DNA of 64,000 nucleotides. It comes from Xanthomonas fragariae (GTDB taxonomy: Bacteria > Pseudomonadota > Gammaproteobacteria > Xanthomonadales > Xanthomonadaceae). How positions within the stretch are numbered: position 1 is the first letter of the stretch; each line of letters opens with the position of its first letter. Position numbers and translations under genes: made by a program. The notes under the pieces are model-generated. The model was not told the origin of the DNA. It made no database searches and was given only the letters and a program-made list of their open reading frames with translations. Shown piece by piece: positions 17,852 to 26,694 of the stretch. The stretch spans positions 868,001 through 932,000 of the forward strand of contig NZ_CP071955.1 of NCBI RefSeq assembly GCF_017603965.1. Direction: 5' to 3'.

Positions 17852-18499
17852 TCAGATCACGCGCGGCGGTTCGCCGCCGACGATCACCACATCGGCCGGT
17901 CGACGCGCAAACAGGCCTACGCACACTACGCCCGGGATCTGATTCAAGCTGCGCTCCAACGCCACCGGGTCGGTGATCTGCAAGTTGTGCACGTCCAACA
18001 ACACGTTGCCATTGTCGGTGACCACGCCATCGCGCCACACCGGCTGGCCGCCGGTGAGGGCAAGAATCTGGCGGGCGACCAGGCTGCGCGCCATCGGAAT
18101 CACTTCGACCGGCAGCGGAAACTTGCCCAGCACCGGCACCTGCTTGCTCGGATCGATGATGCAGATGAAGCGCTCGCTGGCTTCGGCGATGATCTTCTCG
18201 CGTGTCAACGCTGCGCCGCCGCCCTTGATCAGGCAACGGTTCGGGTCGCACTCGTCGGCGCCATCCACATACAGCGACAGATTGCCGGTGTGGTTGAGAT
18301 CCAGCACCTCGATGCCGTGACGTTTGAGCTGCGCGCTGCTTTGCTCGGAGCTGGACACTGCCCCCTTGATGCGATGGCCAATGCGGCCCAGTGCGTCGAT
18401 GAAATACGCCACCGTCGAACCGGTGCCCACGCCGACGATCATGCCGTCTTCCACGGAATCGATCGCTTTTTCAGCGGCCAGTCGTTTTGCTTCGGACAT
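17852..18499 (-). CDS. rpiA: Ribose-5-phosphate isomerase A
   Basis: Interconverts ribose 5-phosphate and ribulose 5-phosphate in the pentose phosphate pathway. The 215-residue product shows [73 protein letters not shown] and [13 protein letters not shown], including the Asp-x-x-Asp-Glu and Lys-Gly-Gly-Gly catalytic region. The start is the ATG at [13 protein letters not shown]; the longer frame to 18979 is the antisense of the EVE gene. A repeat-like stretch with GAGAATTTGGGATGGG separates it from the EVE gene. Confidence 0.95.
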   Translation of the reverse strand: MSEAKRLAAEKAIDSVEDGMIVGVGTGSTVAYFIDALGRIGHRIKGAVSSSEQSSAQLKRHGIEVLDLNHTGNLSLYVDGADECDPNRCLIKGGGAALTREKIIAEASERFICIIDPSKQVPVLGKFPLPVEVIPMARSLVARQILALTGGQPVWRDGVVTDNGNVLLDVHNLQITDPVALERSLNQIPGVVCVGLFARRPADVVIVGGEPPRVI

Positions 18500-18588
18500 G
18501 TGTGGGCTCGTGGTTTGTAATCGAGAATTTGGGATGGGTAAGCGCGGTGTAGAGCGGGCGGCGGGTATTGGCAGATCCCCAATCCCAG

Positions 18589-19065
18589 CTACTCCATCTC
18601 CATCGCTAGAAGCAGCTTCCACTGTGCGGCGGTGACCGGCAGGATCGACAGGCGGTTGCCGCGGGCGATCAGGGGGAAGCCTTCGCCCAGTGCGTCGGCC
18701 TGTTGCTTGATTGCGTCCAGCGAAATTGTGCGTTTGAGTTTGCGTTCGAATGCCACGTCCACCAGCATCCAGCGCGGGTCTTCGCGGGTGGCCTTGGGGT
18801 CGTGGTAATCGGATGTTGGATCGAACTGGGTGTCGTCCGGGTAGGCTGTGCTTGCAATCTTGGCAATGCCGACAATGCCTGGCACTTTGCAATTGGAGTG
18901 ATAGAAGAACACGTCGTCGCCGACATGCATGCCGTCGCGCATCAAGTTGCGCGCCTGATAATTGCGCACGCCATTCCAAGGCTCGGTGCCGACACGCTCC
19001 AGATCATCGATGGAAAACGTGTCCGGCTCGGACTTCATCAACCAGTAGCGCTTGCGGGCAGTCAT
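18589..19065 (-). CDS. EVE domain protein
   Basis: The 158-residue protein is a complete EVE domain: [60 protein letters not shown], then [20 protein letters not shown] and a C-terminal [18 protein letters not shown] domains share the PUA/YTH fold and bind modified bases or RNA. The cellular target is unknown. Its start ATG overlaps the TGA of fau by four bases (ATGA), so the two form an operon. Confidence 0.92.
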   Translation of the reverse strand: MTARKRYWLMKSEPDTFSIDDLERVGTEPWNGVRNYQARNLMRDGMHVGDDVFFYHSNCKVPGIVGIAKIASTAYPDDTQFDPTSDYHDPKATREDPRWMLVDVAFERKLKRTISLDAIKQQADALGEGFPLIARGNRLSILPVTAAQWKLLLAMEME

Positions 19066-19658
19066 ACGGAAACGGCGTCGTCTTTCAGGAAGGTGGCGTG
19101 TTCGGTGCAGATGGCATCCACCGCCACATCCCACGATTCGGTGGGCAAGGCGGCGACCTGCTGCATGGCGAAACCGACGCCGACCAGCCAGGGGGGCGGC
19201 GCTTGGCGATGCCGGAACGCGAAGCTGCGATCATACCAGCCGCCTCCCATGCCCAGCCGGCGGCACGCCGCATCGAACCCGGTCAACGGCGTGAGCACCA
19301 GCGTCATCTGTTCGGGCGCAAGCGTATCGGCGCGGTCCACGTCTGGCTCCGGGATACCGTAGCGATTGCTGACCAGGCCCTGGCCGGGTTGCCACGGTGC
19401 AAAGCGCAACACGCGCCCGTCCAGCACCGGCAGGCAGTAGCGCACGCCGTCCGGCAGGCTAAGTTGCCAACGGGGCAGGTGCAGCGCGATTTCGCCATCC
19501 ATCGCCCAGTACCCGGCCACCGCGCCGGTCTGCGGCGCGAACGGCAGCGCCAGCAAGCGCTCGGCCAAGGCATCGGCGGCGGCCAAGCGCTGCGAGGCCG
19601 GCAGGCTGCGGCGCTGCGCACGCAACTGCTGGCGTAGCGCGGCTCGGTCGTCGGTCAT
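19062..19658 (-). CDS. fau: 5-formyltetrahydrofolate cyclo-ligase
   Basis: Converts 5-formyl-THF to 5,10-methenyl-THF with ATP. The 198-residue product has LRQQLRAQRRSLPASQRLAA, AGYWAMDGEIAL, YCLPVLDGRVLRFAPW, YGIPEP, VLTPLTGFDAACRRLGMGGG-WYD and VGVGFAMQQVAALPTESWDV, spanning the folate- and ATP-binding segments. The start at MTDDRAALRQQ is preferred; an upstream ATG at 19700 is possible. Its position downstream of 6S RNA and zapA is conserved in gammaproteobacteria, where read-through from ssrS can express this gene. Confidence 0.93.
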   Translation of the reverse strand: MTDDRAALRQQLRAQRRSLPASQRLAAADALAERLLALPFAPQTGAVAGYWAMDGEIALHLPRWQLSLPDGVRYCLPVLDGRVLRFAPWQPGQGLVSNRYGIPEPDVDRADTLAPEQMTLVLTPLTGFDAACRRLGMGGGWYDRSFAFRHRQAPPPWLVGVGFAMQQVAALPTESWDVAVDAICTEHATFLKDDAVSV

Positions 19659-19779
19659 CGGTGTCTCGCATCGAAAGGTGTTGCGCATTGTCGACGGCAT
19701 ATGTGCGCGTGCCTAGCTGTTGGTGCAATTGCAGCGTGTGCACTCTTGCAGATCATGTGAGGTGGCACCGAGCCGACTC

Positions 19780-19860
19780 AGAGCGGCTAACAAAACGACT
19801 GCGTAATCGCCAGGCGGACGCGGCCGGTGCTCGGAATTGGCATGCATTACGTGCGAATTG
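19780..19860. repeat. MITE-like element, copy 3 (left part only)
   Basis: Left end AGAGCGGCTAACAAAACGAC followed by TGCGTAATCGCCAGGCGGACG and the shared body TCGGAATTGGCATG. The right end is missing. The outer bases are GAGCGG, as in the IS5-family copies at 49064 and 51053, rather than the AGTGG of copy 2. It sits in the leader between 6S RNA and fau, so it may affect coupling between the two. Confidence 0.6.
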
Positions 19861-20024
19861 ACAACGCGTGTTCCGCGAAAGCGCGCCCATGATCGCAAGG
19901 GGAGTGCTGAGATCGCGCTGCAGCGTGAGCAAGCGCGCTCGTGCAGAAGCTGACGATGGGAAAACACACATCACGGCAGCATCACTGCAGTCAGGAGCCG
20001 TGAGCGCAGGCGTTTTGGACGCAC

Positions 20025-20054
20025 AAAAAGAAACGACGCCCGAAGGCGCCGTTC
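20025..20054 (-). terminator. Rho-independent terminator after 6S RNA
   Basis: On the minus strand AAACGGCGCC-type stem arms (AACGGCGCC and GGCGTCGTT with a TTCG loop) are followed by TTCTTTTT. This is a classic intrinsic terminator just beyond the predicted 3' end of the 6S RNA. Confidence 0.75.
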
Positions 20055-20059
20055 CAGAT

Positions 20060-20248
20060 TTGCATTCTCCACCATGACGATGCGGGCGAAACGACCTTGA
20101 ACCCGGGGTTCAAGTGGGGACGCTGTGAGGCCATCGGGCTTCCCGCTACAAGGCGGACTTGCACACCCGACTTCGTCGCGCCCCCGTGGTCGTAATTAAG
20201 GGACAAGGCGAATGTTTTGCACGCTGTCGTTTACAGCAGAGAACGCAG
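20060..20248 (-). ncRNA. ssrS: 6S RNA
   Basis: A ~188-nt minus-strand RNA between zapA and fau, the conserved gammaproteobacterial site for ssrS. It has a closing stem (GCGTTCTC at 20246-20239 with GAGAATGC at 20069-20062), a long GC-rich hairpin with an open central bubble, and the characteristic ACTTGAACCCCGGGTTCAAG palindrome near the 3' side (about 20116-20090), matching the TTGAACC-GGGTTCAA element of E. coli 6S RNA. A TATACT -10 box (20258-20253) places the start at about 20246. An intrinsic terminator follows. 6S RNA mimics an open promoter and sequesters the sigma-70 holoenzyme. Confidence 0.85.
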
Positions 20249-20339
20249 GTGAAGTATAGACCTCTGCTGCGCAATGGCTAGCCCATTCGTCGGCCAGCAC
20301 TTGAAGATTCATCTTTGCGATGGCAGTGCGAGGTATGCC

Positions 20340-20639
20340 TCAACATGGTGTATCGGTAATGCTGTCCAGCCGACGATTCAAGGTGTCAAGCGTGTTGGCC
20401 AATTCGCGATCATAGAGTGCCTGCTGCTCGCGCAGTTGCTGCAATTCGTGCGCAAGGTTGAGCGCAGCCAGCACTGCGACACGATCGACGGCCGCCATGC
20501 GATTGCTGCCGCGAATCTCGCGCATGCGCAAATCCAGCATCCGCGCCGCTGCAGTCAGGCTCTCGCGCTCGTCTGCAGTCACGCCGACCGTGTATTCACG
20601 ATCCAGAATACGCACGCTGACCGGCATGTTGTTGCTCAC
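20340..20639 (-). CDS. zapA: Cell division protein ZapA
   Basis: The 99-residue protein promotes FtsZ protofilament bundling at the division site. VSVRILDREYTVGVTADERE is the N-terminal beta-domain signature; RMLDLRMREIRGSNRMAAVD and RVAVLAALNLAHELQQL begin the coiled-coil dimerisation helix. It overlaps the upstream TIGR02449-type gene by four bases (ATGA). The 6S RNA gene follows, the standard arrangement. Confidence 0.92.
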   Translation of the reverse strand: MSNNMPVSVRILDREYTVGVTADERESLTAAARMLDLRMREIRGSNRMAAVDRVAVLAALNLAHELQQLREQQALYDRELANTLDTLNRRLDSITDTPC

Positions 20640-20857
20640 GTGTGCTGCTCCAGTGACTTCAACCGCACGATCATCGCTTCCACGCGCGAGCGCGCCTGTT
20701 CGTTCTTGGTCAACAGTTGCGATCGCTCGCCGATCAACTGCTCTTGTTGATGACGCAGGCTACGGTTCTCGTCTGTTAGCCGTTGGGTGCGCTCGACCAA
20801 TGCCTCCACGCGGGCGGCAAGTGCGCGGATTTGAGCGAGGGCGGCAGCGTTGTCCAT
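20636..20857 (-). CDS. TIGR02449-type coiled-coil protein
   Basis: The 73-residue protein is almost entirely a coiled coil (LAQIRALAARVEALVERTQR, LTDENRSLRHQQEQLIGERS, VEAMIVRLKSLEQHT). It matches the short conserved protein encoded just before zapA in many gammaproteobacteria and resembles ZapB in size and shape. A role in division with ZapA is inferred from the ATGA overlap and the conserved pairing. The start is the ATG before DNAAALAQ. Confidence 0.8.
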   Translation of the reverse strand: MDNAAALAQIRALAARVEALVERTQRLTDENRSLRHQQEQLIGERSQLLTKNEQARSRVEAMIVRLKSLEQHT

Positions 20858-21096
20858 GCGCTCACGATAGGGGCGCGTGCGCGCAGCGGTCAAGCGCCAC
20901 TCACAGCCCGATCGCGCAGCCTCAGGCTAACCACCGCAAGGCTTGGCGGAAGATCGAAACAGGCCGGCATCATGTGCGCGAACGCTGCATGGAATGTCAC
21001 GGTAGCGGCCGACTCGGGGCGCCTTGATACACTTGGAAGTCTGATCGCCGAATCTGATCGTCGGCGCCTTTATGTTCTTAAAGCTTGGATGACCTG

Positions 21097-21639
21097 ATGG
21101 ATCTGCCCGAGGTAACCGCTGTGCAAAACGAAAGTCGTCAGCTCGCGCTGGCGTCCTCTGCGGCGGAGTTGCATGGCGTGCTGTGCGGGTGGCTCTGCGG
21201 TGGTGGCGCCGACAGCGGCGACTGGCTGGCGCACGTCCTGGCCGACACCGCGCAGGTGGCACCCAAGCAGGGCGGCGCGCTGGACCAGATGCGCCAAGCC
21301 ACCGTGGCGCAGCTCGAAGACCGCGATTTCGCGTTCGAGCTAATGCTGGTCGAAGACAGCGCCCCGCTGCCGACGCGCACTGATGCTTTGTTCGACTGGT
21401 GCCGCGCCTTTTTGGGCGGGTTCGGCCTGGCTACGCAGCAGCGCCCGGCGCTGACCGAAGATGGCGAGGAGGCGCTGCAGGATCTGGCGCGTCTGGCGCA
21501 GGCCTCCAGCGACGATTTCGATGCGGCCGAAGAAGACGACACCGCGCTGGCCGAAATCGAAGAGTTCGTGCGTGTGGCGGTGCTGTTGCTGCATGGCGAC
21601 TGCGTCATGGGGCCGCGCTTCCGCCAACGTTTGAATTGA
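21097..21639 (+). CDS. ygfB: YgfB/UPF0149 family protein
   Basis: The ~180-residue acidic helical protein matches UPF0149: ELHGVLCGWLCGGGADSGDW near the start, LFDWCRAFLGGFGLATQQRP in the middle and DDTALAEIEEFVRVAVLLLH at the end. YgfB proteins have been linked to regulation but lack catalytic motifs. The ATG at 21097 (MDLPEVTAV) is preferred; a TTG four codons earlier is possible. pepP begins 14 bp after its stop, the conserved ygfB-pepP order. Confidence 0.88.
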   Translation: MDLPEVTAVQNESRQLALASSAAELHGVLCGWLCGGGADSGDWLAHVLADTAQVAPKQGGALDQMRQATVAQLEDRDFAFELMLVEDSAPLPTRTDALFDWCRAFLGGFGLATQQRPALTEDGEEALQDLARLAQASSDDFDAAEEDDTALAEIEEFVRVAVLLLHGDCVMGPRFRQRLN

Positions 21640-21653
21640 CCGCGCAACCGATT

Positions 21654-22997
21654 ATGAAAAAGCTCACCGGAATCGGCGCGACCGAGTACGCGCGTCGGCG
21701 CAAGCAGCTAATGCAGATGGCGGGCGATCAGGCGATCCTGATCCTGCCGGCCGCGACTGAACGCGTGCGCAGCCACGACACCCATTACCCGTATCGCCAG
21801 GATTCGGATGTCTGGTATCTGAGTGGTTTTCCGGAGCCGGAAGCGGTGTTGGTGCTGGTGCCCGGGCGCAAGCATGGCGAGGCGATCCTGTTCTGTCGCG
21901 AGCGCGACGCCGAGCGCGAAGCCTGGGATGGTCCGCGCGAAGGTCAGGAGGGCGCGGTGGAGCGTTACGGCATGGACGATGCGTACCCCATCGACGATGT
22001 CGACGAGATTCTGCCGGGCCTGCTGGAGGGGCGTAGCCGCGTCTATTACCACTTCGGGCGCAACGTCGATTTCGATCTCAAGTTGATCGGCTGGCTCAAG
22101 CGTGTGCGCGAGCAGGTGCGCCACGGCGCGCAGCCGCCGCACGAATTCCTCGAACTCGGGCATCTGCTGCACGAGCAGCGGTTGTTCAAATCGCGCGACG
22201 AAATCGAGTTGATGCAGTACGCCGCCGACATCAGCGTGCGTGCGCATCGTGCGGCGATGCGGCTGGCGCGGCCAGGCGTGCACGAGTACGAACTGCAGGC
22301 CGAGGTCGAGCGCGAATTCCGCGCCGCCGATGCATGGTCGGCCTATGGCAGCATCGTCGCTACCGGCAGCAATGCCTGCGTGCTGCATTACCGCGCCAAT
22401 AACGCGCGCAGCCGCGATGGCGAACTGGTGCTGATCGATGCCGGCGCCGAATACCGCGGCTATGCGGCAGATATCACTCGTACTTTTCCGGTCAATGGCC
22501 GTTTCATGCCGGCGCAGCGTTCGCTGCACGATCTGGTCGGCGCCGCGCAGGCTGCCGCACTCGCACAGGCGCGCCCTGGTGTGGCCTACGAAGCCGGGCA
22601 TCTGGCCGCGGTGGAAACCTTGACCGAAGGATTGCTGCGACTGGGCCTTCTCAAAGGCAAGCTGGAACGCAACATCGCCGACGGTCATTACAAGCGCTTT
22701 TATCGGCATAAGACCGGCCATTGGCTGGGCCTGGATGTGCACGATGTCGGCGACTACCGGTTGGCTGGTGATTCGCGCCTGCTCGAAGCCGGCATGGTGT
22801 TCACTATCGAACCGGGGCTCTACATCTGTGCCGACGACACCACGGTTGAGGCCAAGTGGCGCGGTATCGGCATCCGCACCGAAGACGATGTGCTGATCAC
22901 CGCCGATGGCCATCGCGTATTGACCGATGCATTGGCGCGCAGCGCCGACGAGATCGAAGCGGAGATGGCTGATAGCGCATCGCGCGATCTCGGCTGA
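21654..22997 (+). CDS. pepP: Xaa-Pro aminopeptidase
   Basis: Metallopeptidase of family M24B (447 residues) that removes N-terminal residues next to proline. The N-terminal domain has YARRRKQLMQMAGDQAILIL and FRQDSDVWYLSGFPEPEA-like sequence. The pita-bread domain carries LIDAGAEYRGYAADITRTFP (two Asp ligands), HKTGHWLGLDVHDVG (His), GMVFTIEPGLY (Glu) and GIGIRTEDDVLIT (Glu), the full dinuclear metal set. The start is the ATG before KKLTGIGATEY. Downstream genes common in this operon (ubiH-type) are absent; an IS-end-like GAGCGGCTAACAGAC follows the stop at about 23003. Confidence 0.94.
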   Translation: MKKLTGIGATEYARRRKQLMQMAGDQAILILPAATERVRSHDTHYPYRQDSDVWYLSGFPEPEAVLVLVPGRKHGEAILFCRERDAEREAWDGPREGQEGAVERYGMDDAYPIDDVDEILPGLLEGRSRVYYHFGRNVDFDLKLIGWLKRVREQVRHGAQPPHEFLELGHLLHEQRLFKSRDEIELMQYAADISVRAHRAAMRLARPGVHEYELQAEVEREFRAADAWSAYGSIVATGSNACVLHYRANNARSRDGELVLIDAGAEYRGYAADITRTFPVNGRFMPAQRSLHDLVGAAQAAALAQARPGVAYEAGHLAAVETLTEGLLRLGLLKGKLERNIADGHYKRFYRHKTGHWLGLDVHDVGDYRLAGDSRLLEAGMVFTIEPGLYICADDTTVEAKWRGIGIRTEDDVLITADGHRVLTDALARSADEIEAEMADSASRDLG

Positions 22998-23272
22998 GTT
23001 AGAGCGGCTAACAGACAGCCACCGAGCGTGGATCGAATCGGTGGACCCAAACAAGTCAATCAGCAAAAATCAGGTAAAACGCCGCCACTGGAAACCAGCA
23101 TGCAACCAGAGCGATATTTCCATTCATTGCCGTGAGACTGAACGGCTTTGACACGATCAGTGCTGATACCAAGGGCAATTACATGGTGAAAAGCTATTGG
23201 AGTTGTCTACAGAATTCCTGACCAAGCGAATCCGCTGAGTCCAGCCGCGCGATCCAGTTTTTCCATCGGAAC
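22998..23272. other. Intergenic region pepP-pepQ with IS-end-like motif
   Basis: About 275 bp between convergent genes. Six bases after the pepP stop is GAGCGGCTAACAGAC, nearly identical to the outer end of the IS5-family elements in this window, without the rest of the element. No gene or second end is seen. Confidence 0.45.
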
Positions 23273-24601
23273 TCAAGTAGGTGCAGCGAGCACCGAGCGA
23301 GTCAAATTCTCCGGATCGCCATTGGTGCACACCACTTCGTCTTCGATGCGGATGCCGCCATAGGGTTTGAACTGTGCCACGCGCGCCCAATCGATGCTGG
23401 CGGCGTGGCCGTTCTTCTTCACTTCGTCCAGCAACATGTCGATGAAGTACACGCCCGGCTCGATCGTCACCACCATGCCCGGTTCGAGCACGCGTGTCAG
23501 GCGCAGATACGGATGGCCGGCCGGCCGCTCGATACGCCCGCCGCTGTCGTTGGCCGCCAAGCCGGCTACATCGTGCACCTGTAGGCCGATCAGATGGCCT
23601 AGCCCGTGCGGGAAGAACGCGGCGCTGACGCCGGTGGCCAATGCGGCTTCCGGCGAGACGGTGAGGATGCCGAAGTCTTTGAGGATGCACATCAACGCCA
23701 TATGCGCGTCTATGTGCAGTTGCTTGTAATCCACGCCTGCGCGAACGCTTTGGCCCATGCACTGTTGCGCAGCATCCACCGCATCGATCAGCGCCCGGAA
23801 TTCGTTACCGGGGTCGGCAGCGTAGGTACGGGTGATGTCGCTGGCATAGCCATAGGCCGAAGCACCCGCATCGATGAGAAAGCTGCGCAGCGGCTGTGCG
23901 GGTTGCTGGCCGAGCTCGGTGTAGTGCAGCACCGCAGCGTGTTCGTTGAGCGCGATGATGTTGCCGTACGGCAGTGCATTTGCATCCTGACCCACCGCCG
24001 CGCAATACGCCATGTGGATGCCGAATTCGCTTTGGCCAGCACGGAACGCCACTTCGGCCGCGCGATGTCCGCGTACCGCCAACTGCTGCGCGATGCGCAG
24101 CAATGCCAGTTCGTACGGTGTTTTGAACGCGCGCTGGTACTCCAGGTAATCGATCACCGGCTGCGGGTTGTTCGGCACGTACGCGCCGAGCGCGCTTTGC
24201 GCCTCACCGAGAATCGCGCAGCGTTCGGGCTGTCTGGGCAGCAGTGCCAGCGCCTCGTCCGGGGTGCGGATGATGTGGATGTCGCAATGCTCCACCCACC
24301 AGCCGCTGGGCGCGTCGGGCACCACATGCCAATAGTCGAAGGGCTGGTAAAAGATCACCGTCGGGCGCTTGCCCGGCGTGTAGATCAGCCAGCTGTTGGG
24401 CACCCGCGTCAGCGGCACCCAGGCCTTGAAGTGCGGGTTGACCGCGTATGGATAGTCGCGGTCGTCGAACACCTGGTAATGCAGGCTCCCGCTGGGCACG
24501 ACCAGATGATCGAAGCCGCCACGCTGCAACGCCTGGTAGGCGCGCGCGGTGAGCGTGCGCAGGTGATCGGAATATAGGCTGCTCAAGGAGGGCTGGGTCA
24601 T
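23273..24601 (-). CDS. pepQ: Xaa-Pro dipeptidase (prolidase)
   Basis: M24-family peptidase of 442 residues that hydrolyses dipeptides with C-terminal proline. After a PepQ-type N-terminal domain (HYQVFDDRDYPYAVNPHFKAW), the catalytic domain shows FLIDAGASAYGYASDITRTY (two Asp), FPHGLGHLIGLQVHDVAG (His), GMVVTIEPGVYFI (Glu) and GGIRIEDEVVCTNG (Glu). LSSLYSDHLRTLTARAYQAL at the N-terminus is typical of prolidases in this genus. The start is the ATG at MTQPSLSSL. It converges on pepP, also an M24 enzyme. Confidence 0.93.
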   Translation of the reverse strand: MTQPSLSSLYSDHLRTLTARAYQALQRGGFDHLVVPSGSLHYQVFDDRDYPYAVNPHFKAWVPLTRVPNSWLIYTPGKRPTVIFYQPFDYWHVVPDAPSGWWVEHCDIHIIRTPDEALALLPRQPERCAILGEAQSALGAYVPNNPQPVIDYLEYQRAFKTPYELALLRIAQQLAVRGHRAAEVAFRAGQSEFGIHMAYCAAVGQDANALPYGNIIALNEHAAVLHYTELGQQPAQPLRSFLIDAGASAYGYASDITRTYAADPGNEFRALIDAVDAAQQCMGQSVRAGVDYKQLHIDAHMALMCILKDFGILTVSPEAALATGVSAAFFPHGLGHLIGLQVHDVAGLAANDSGGRIERPAGHPYLRLTRVLEPGMVVTIEPGVYFIDMLLDEVKKNGHAASIDWARVAQFKPYGGIRIEDEVVCTNGDPENLTRSVLAAPT

Positions 24602-24667
24602 CCGGGGCTCGATCGGCAATGCAATGCGAAGGAATGCGCAATTTTGCCGCAATCCATGCGGCCTGCG

Positions 24668-25022
24668 TCAGCTGACTATCTGTTCTTCGGCGATCCAGGC
24701 GCGCAGGCGTTGTCGATGCGGCTCGGGCATGGTTAGAAACGAAAGCCCACCCATGCTTGAACGGGAGCGTGCGCAGCTTCGGTCCACAGGTCCACAGCAG
24801 ATGCGCGCCGACCTCGATCTCAGTGGCGCAGCCTACGCGCTTGGGCAATATAAAGCGCAGTTGGTACAAGGCATCGTCATGGAGTGGAACCGAAGCCAAC
24901 AGCAACATGCCGGTTTCCGAGACATTGCCGACCCGGCCGATCTGCGCGTCGCTGAGCATGTCGGTGACTGGCGCCATCTCTGCCGGTTGGCGGCGCGGTG
25001 CACGGCCGGTGTCCTGGATCAT
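24668..25022 (-). pseudogene. PilZ domain protein, frameshifted
   Basis: From the ATG at 25022 the frame encodes a PilZ-like beta-barrel (IGRVGNVSETGMLLLASVPL, YQLRFILPKRVGCATEIEVG, AHLLWT). Homology then moves into a second frame (EAAHAPVQAWVGFRF) and a third (LTMPEPHRQRLRAWIAEEQI ending in TGA at 24668-24670). At least two small indels are required, one creating a stop in TTCTAACC. The lead PRRQ fits the RxxxR c-di-GMP motif only loosely. The intact ancestor would have been a ~115-residue PilZ protein. Confidence 0.6.
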
Positions 25023-25530
25023 GGCTGTCCTCTGCAACGGGCGACTGGCCGGCCAGGCTGCGCAGCGCGCGCATGGTTGCATGCCAGGGGCGATCGATCA
25101 GTCGCGATTTTTCTTCGACCAGCAAACGCGCTTGTCCGCAGGCCATTAGCCGCGACAGACTGCTTGCCGACTTTTTGCTATAGCCAATTCACAAACAATA
25201 CATTTGTCTGTCGTCGGGCTATATCAGGACAGCCGTTGCCGGCGCAGATCGCCTGCTGGTTGCTCGCGAATTCAAACCAGGCGCCCAACGGCAGGCTGCG
25301 CGCCTGAGCCTAGCACGCCTCTTCGGCAGATGTACGCGGCATGGAAATTGGCTTGCGTGTGGCGTTGTCGTCCTCGCCGCCGGGCGTGGACAGGCGCGGC
25401 GTGATCGCGACCGCGCAGCAGTGCGGGATTGGCGCACCCGGTATACCTCGTTGGGCAACGCCGCCGGTTCGCTGTGCAGCCGATGAGCTGCGCCCTTGAA
25501 ACTGACCACCAAGCGATAGTCGATCGCGAC
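25023..25530 (-). pseudogene. DUF1631-like protein, C-terminal relic
   Basis: On the minus strand a frame reads STPGGEDDNATRKPISMPRT, then SAEEAC with a stop, then AQARSLPLGAWFEFASNQQA, and after a frameshift TNVLFVNWL, a stop, and SRLMACGQARLLVEEKSRLI with DRPWHATMRALRSLAGQ. The GAWFEF, LFVN and ARLVEE-RLIDRAW-type segments resemble the C-terminus of DUF1631 proteins, which are often encoded next to PilZ genes. Several stops and shifts make it non-functional. It lies directly after the hemW stop. Confidence 0.5.
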
Positions 25531-26688
25531 TCAGACCAGAAACAACTCGACCACGTCATTGGTGAATCGACGGCCCAGCTCGGTCGGCATCACGCGTCCG
25601 TCGTGCCGGGTCATCCAACCTTGTGCAACCGCACGCGCCACCGATGTTTCGATGACAGACGCGGCCAAACCGGTGCGGGCCTCGAAATCGCTCGAACGGA
25701 AGCCTTCGTGCAGACGCAGCAGGTTGAGCATGTATTCAAACGGCAACCGCTCGCGCGGCACGATCTCATCGCCACCGATCGACGCCGCAGTGCCGGCGCT
25801 GACCAGATAACTTTGCGGATGCTTGTGCTTCCAGCGCCGCAGCACATGCTGGTGGGCGCCGGAACTGATTTTCCCGTGTGCGCCTGCGCCAATGCCCAAA
25901 TAATCGCCGAAACGCCAGTAATTGAGGTTGTGCGCGCATTGCCGCCCAGGCTTGGCATATGCGCTGACTTCGTAGTGCGCGTAGCCGGCCTCGGCAAGCA
26001 ACTGCTGGCAATGTTCCTGGATATCCCAAGCCGCATCGTCGTCGGGAATGCCCTGGGGGGGGCGCGCGAAGAATACCGTGTTCGGTTCCAGCGTTAGCTG
26101 GTAATGCGACAGGTGCGTGGGCTGCAGCGCGAACGCGCGTTCCAGATCGTGCTCGGCTTGCGTCAGCGTCTGCTCCGGCAACGCGTACATCAGATCAATA
26201 TTGAAATTGTCGTAGCCGGCGTCCTGCGCAAGCTTTATCGCGCGCTCGGCTTCGGCACTGTCGTGGATGCGACCGAGCCGCTGCAGTGCCGCCTCGTCGA
26301 AGGTCTGCACGCCGAAGCTCAGGCGGTTCACGCCGGCGCTGCGGTAGCGGTCGAAACGGCCATGCTCGGCCGTGCCTGGATTGGTTTCCAGGGTGATCTC
26401 GAGATTCGGCGCAAAGCGTAGTCGCGCGGCTGCAGCCTGCAAGAATCGGTCGATCGCTTCGGGCGGAAACAGGCTCGGCGTGCCGCCGCCGAAGAATACC
26501 GAATGCACCACACGGCCCCACACCAACGGAAGGTCCGCATCCAGGTCGCGGATCAACGCATCCACATATTCCTCGAACGGCAACGCGCCCTTGGCCGCAT
26601 GCGAATTGAAATCGCAGTACGGGCATTTGCGCACGCACCAGGGTAGGTGCACGTACAGCGAGAGCGCAGGTGGGATCAGGTTAGACAC
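25531..26688 (-). CDS. hemW: Radical SAM heme chaperone HemW
   Basis: The 385-residue protein has the radical SAM cluster motif CVRKCPYCDF (CxxxCxxC), FFGGGTPSLFPP, LETNPGTAEHGRFDRYRSAG, RLSFGVQTFDEAALQRLGRI and NFNIDLMYALPEQTLTQ, typical of HemW (formerly called HemN-like). HemW binds heme and aids its insertion into respiratory enzymes; it lacks the N-terminal features of true coproporphyrinogen dehydrogenase HemN. The stop is followed directly by the DUF1631 relic, and rdgB lies six bases upstream of its start, so rph, rdgB and hemW probably form an operon. Confidence 0.92.
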   Translation of the reverse strand: MSNLIPPALSLYVHLPWCVRKCPYCDFNSHAAKGALPFEEYVDALIRDLDADLPLVWGRVVHSVFFGGGTPSLFPPEAIDRFLQAAAARLRFAPNLEITLETNPGTAEHGRFDRYRSAGVNRLSFGVQTFDEAALQRLGRIHDSAEAERAIKLAQDAGYDNFNIDLMYALPEQTLTQAEHDLERAFALQPTHLSHYQLTLEPNTVFFARPPQGIPDDDAAWDIQEHCQQLLAEAGYAHYEVSAYAKPGRQCAHNLNYWRFGDYLGIGAGAHGKISSGAHQHVLRRWKHKHPQSYLVSAGTAASIGGDEIVPRERLPFEYMLNLLRLHEGFRSSDFEARTGLAASVIETSVARAVAQGWMTRHDGRVMPTELGRRFTNDVVELFLV

Positions 26689-26694
26689 TGTCGT

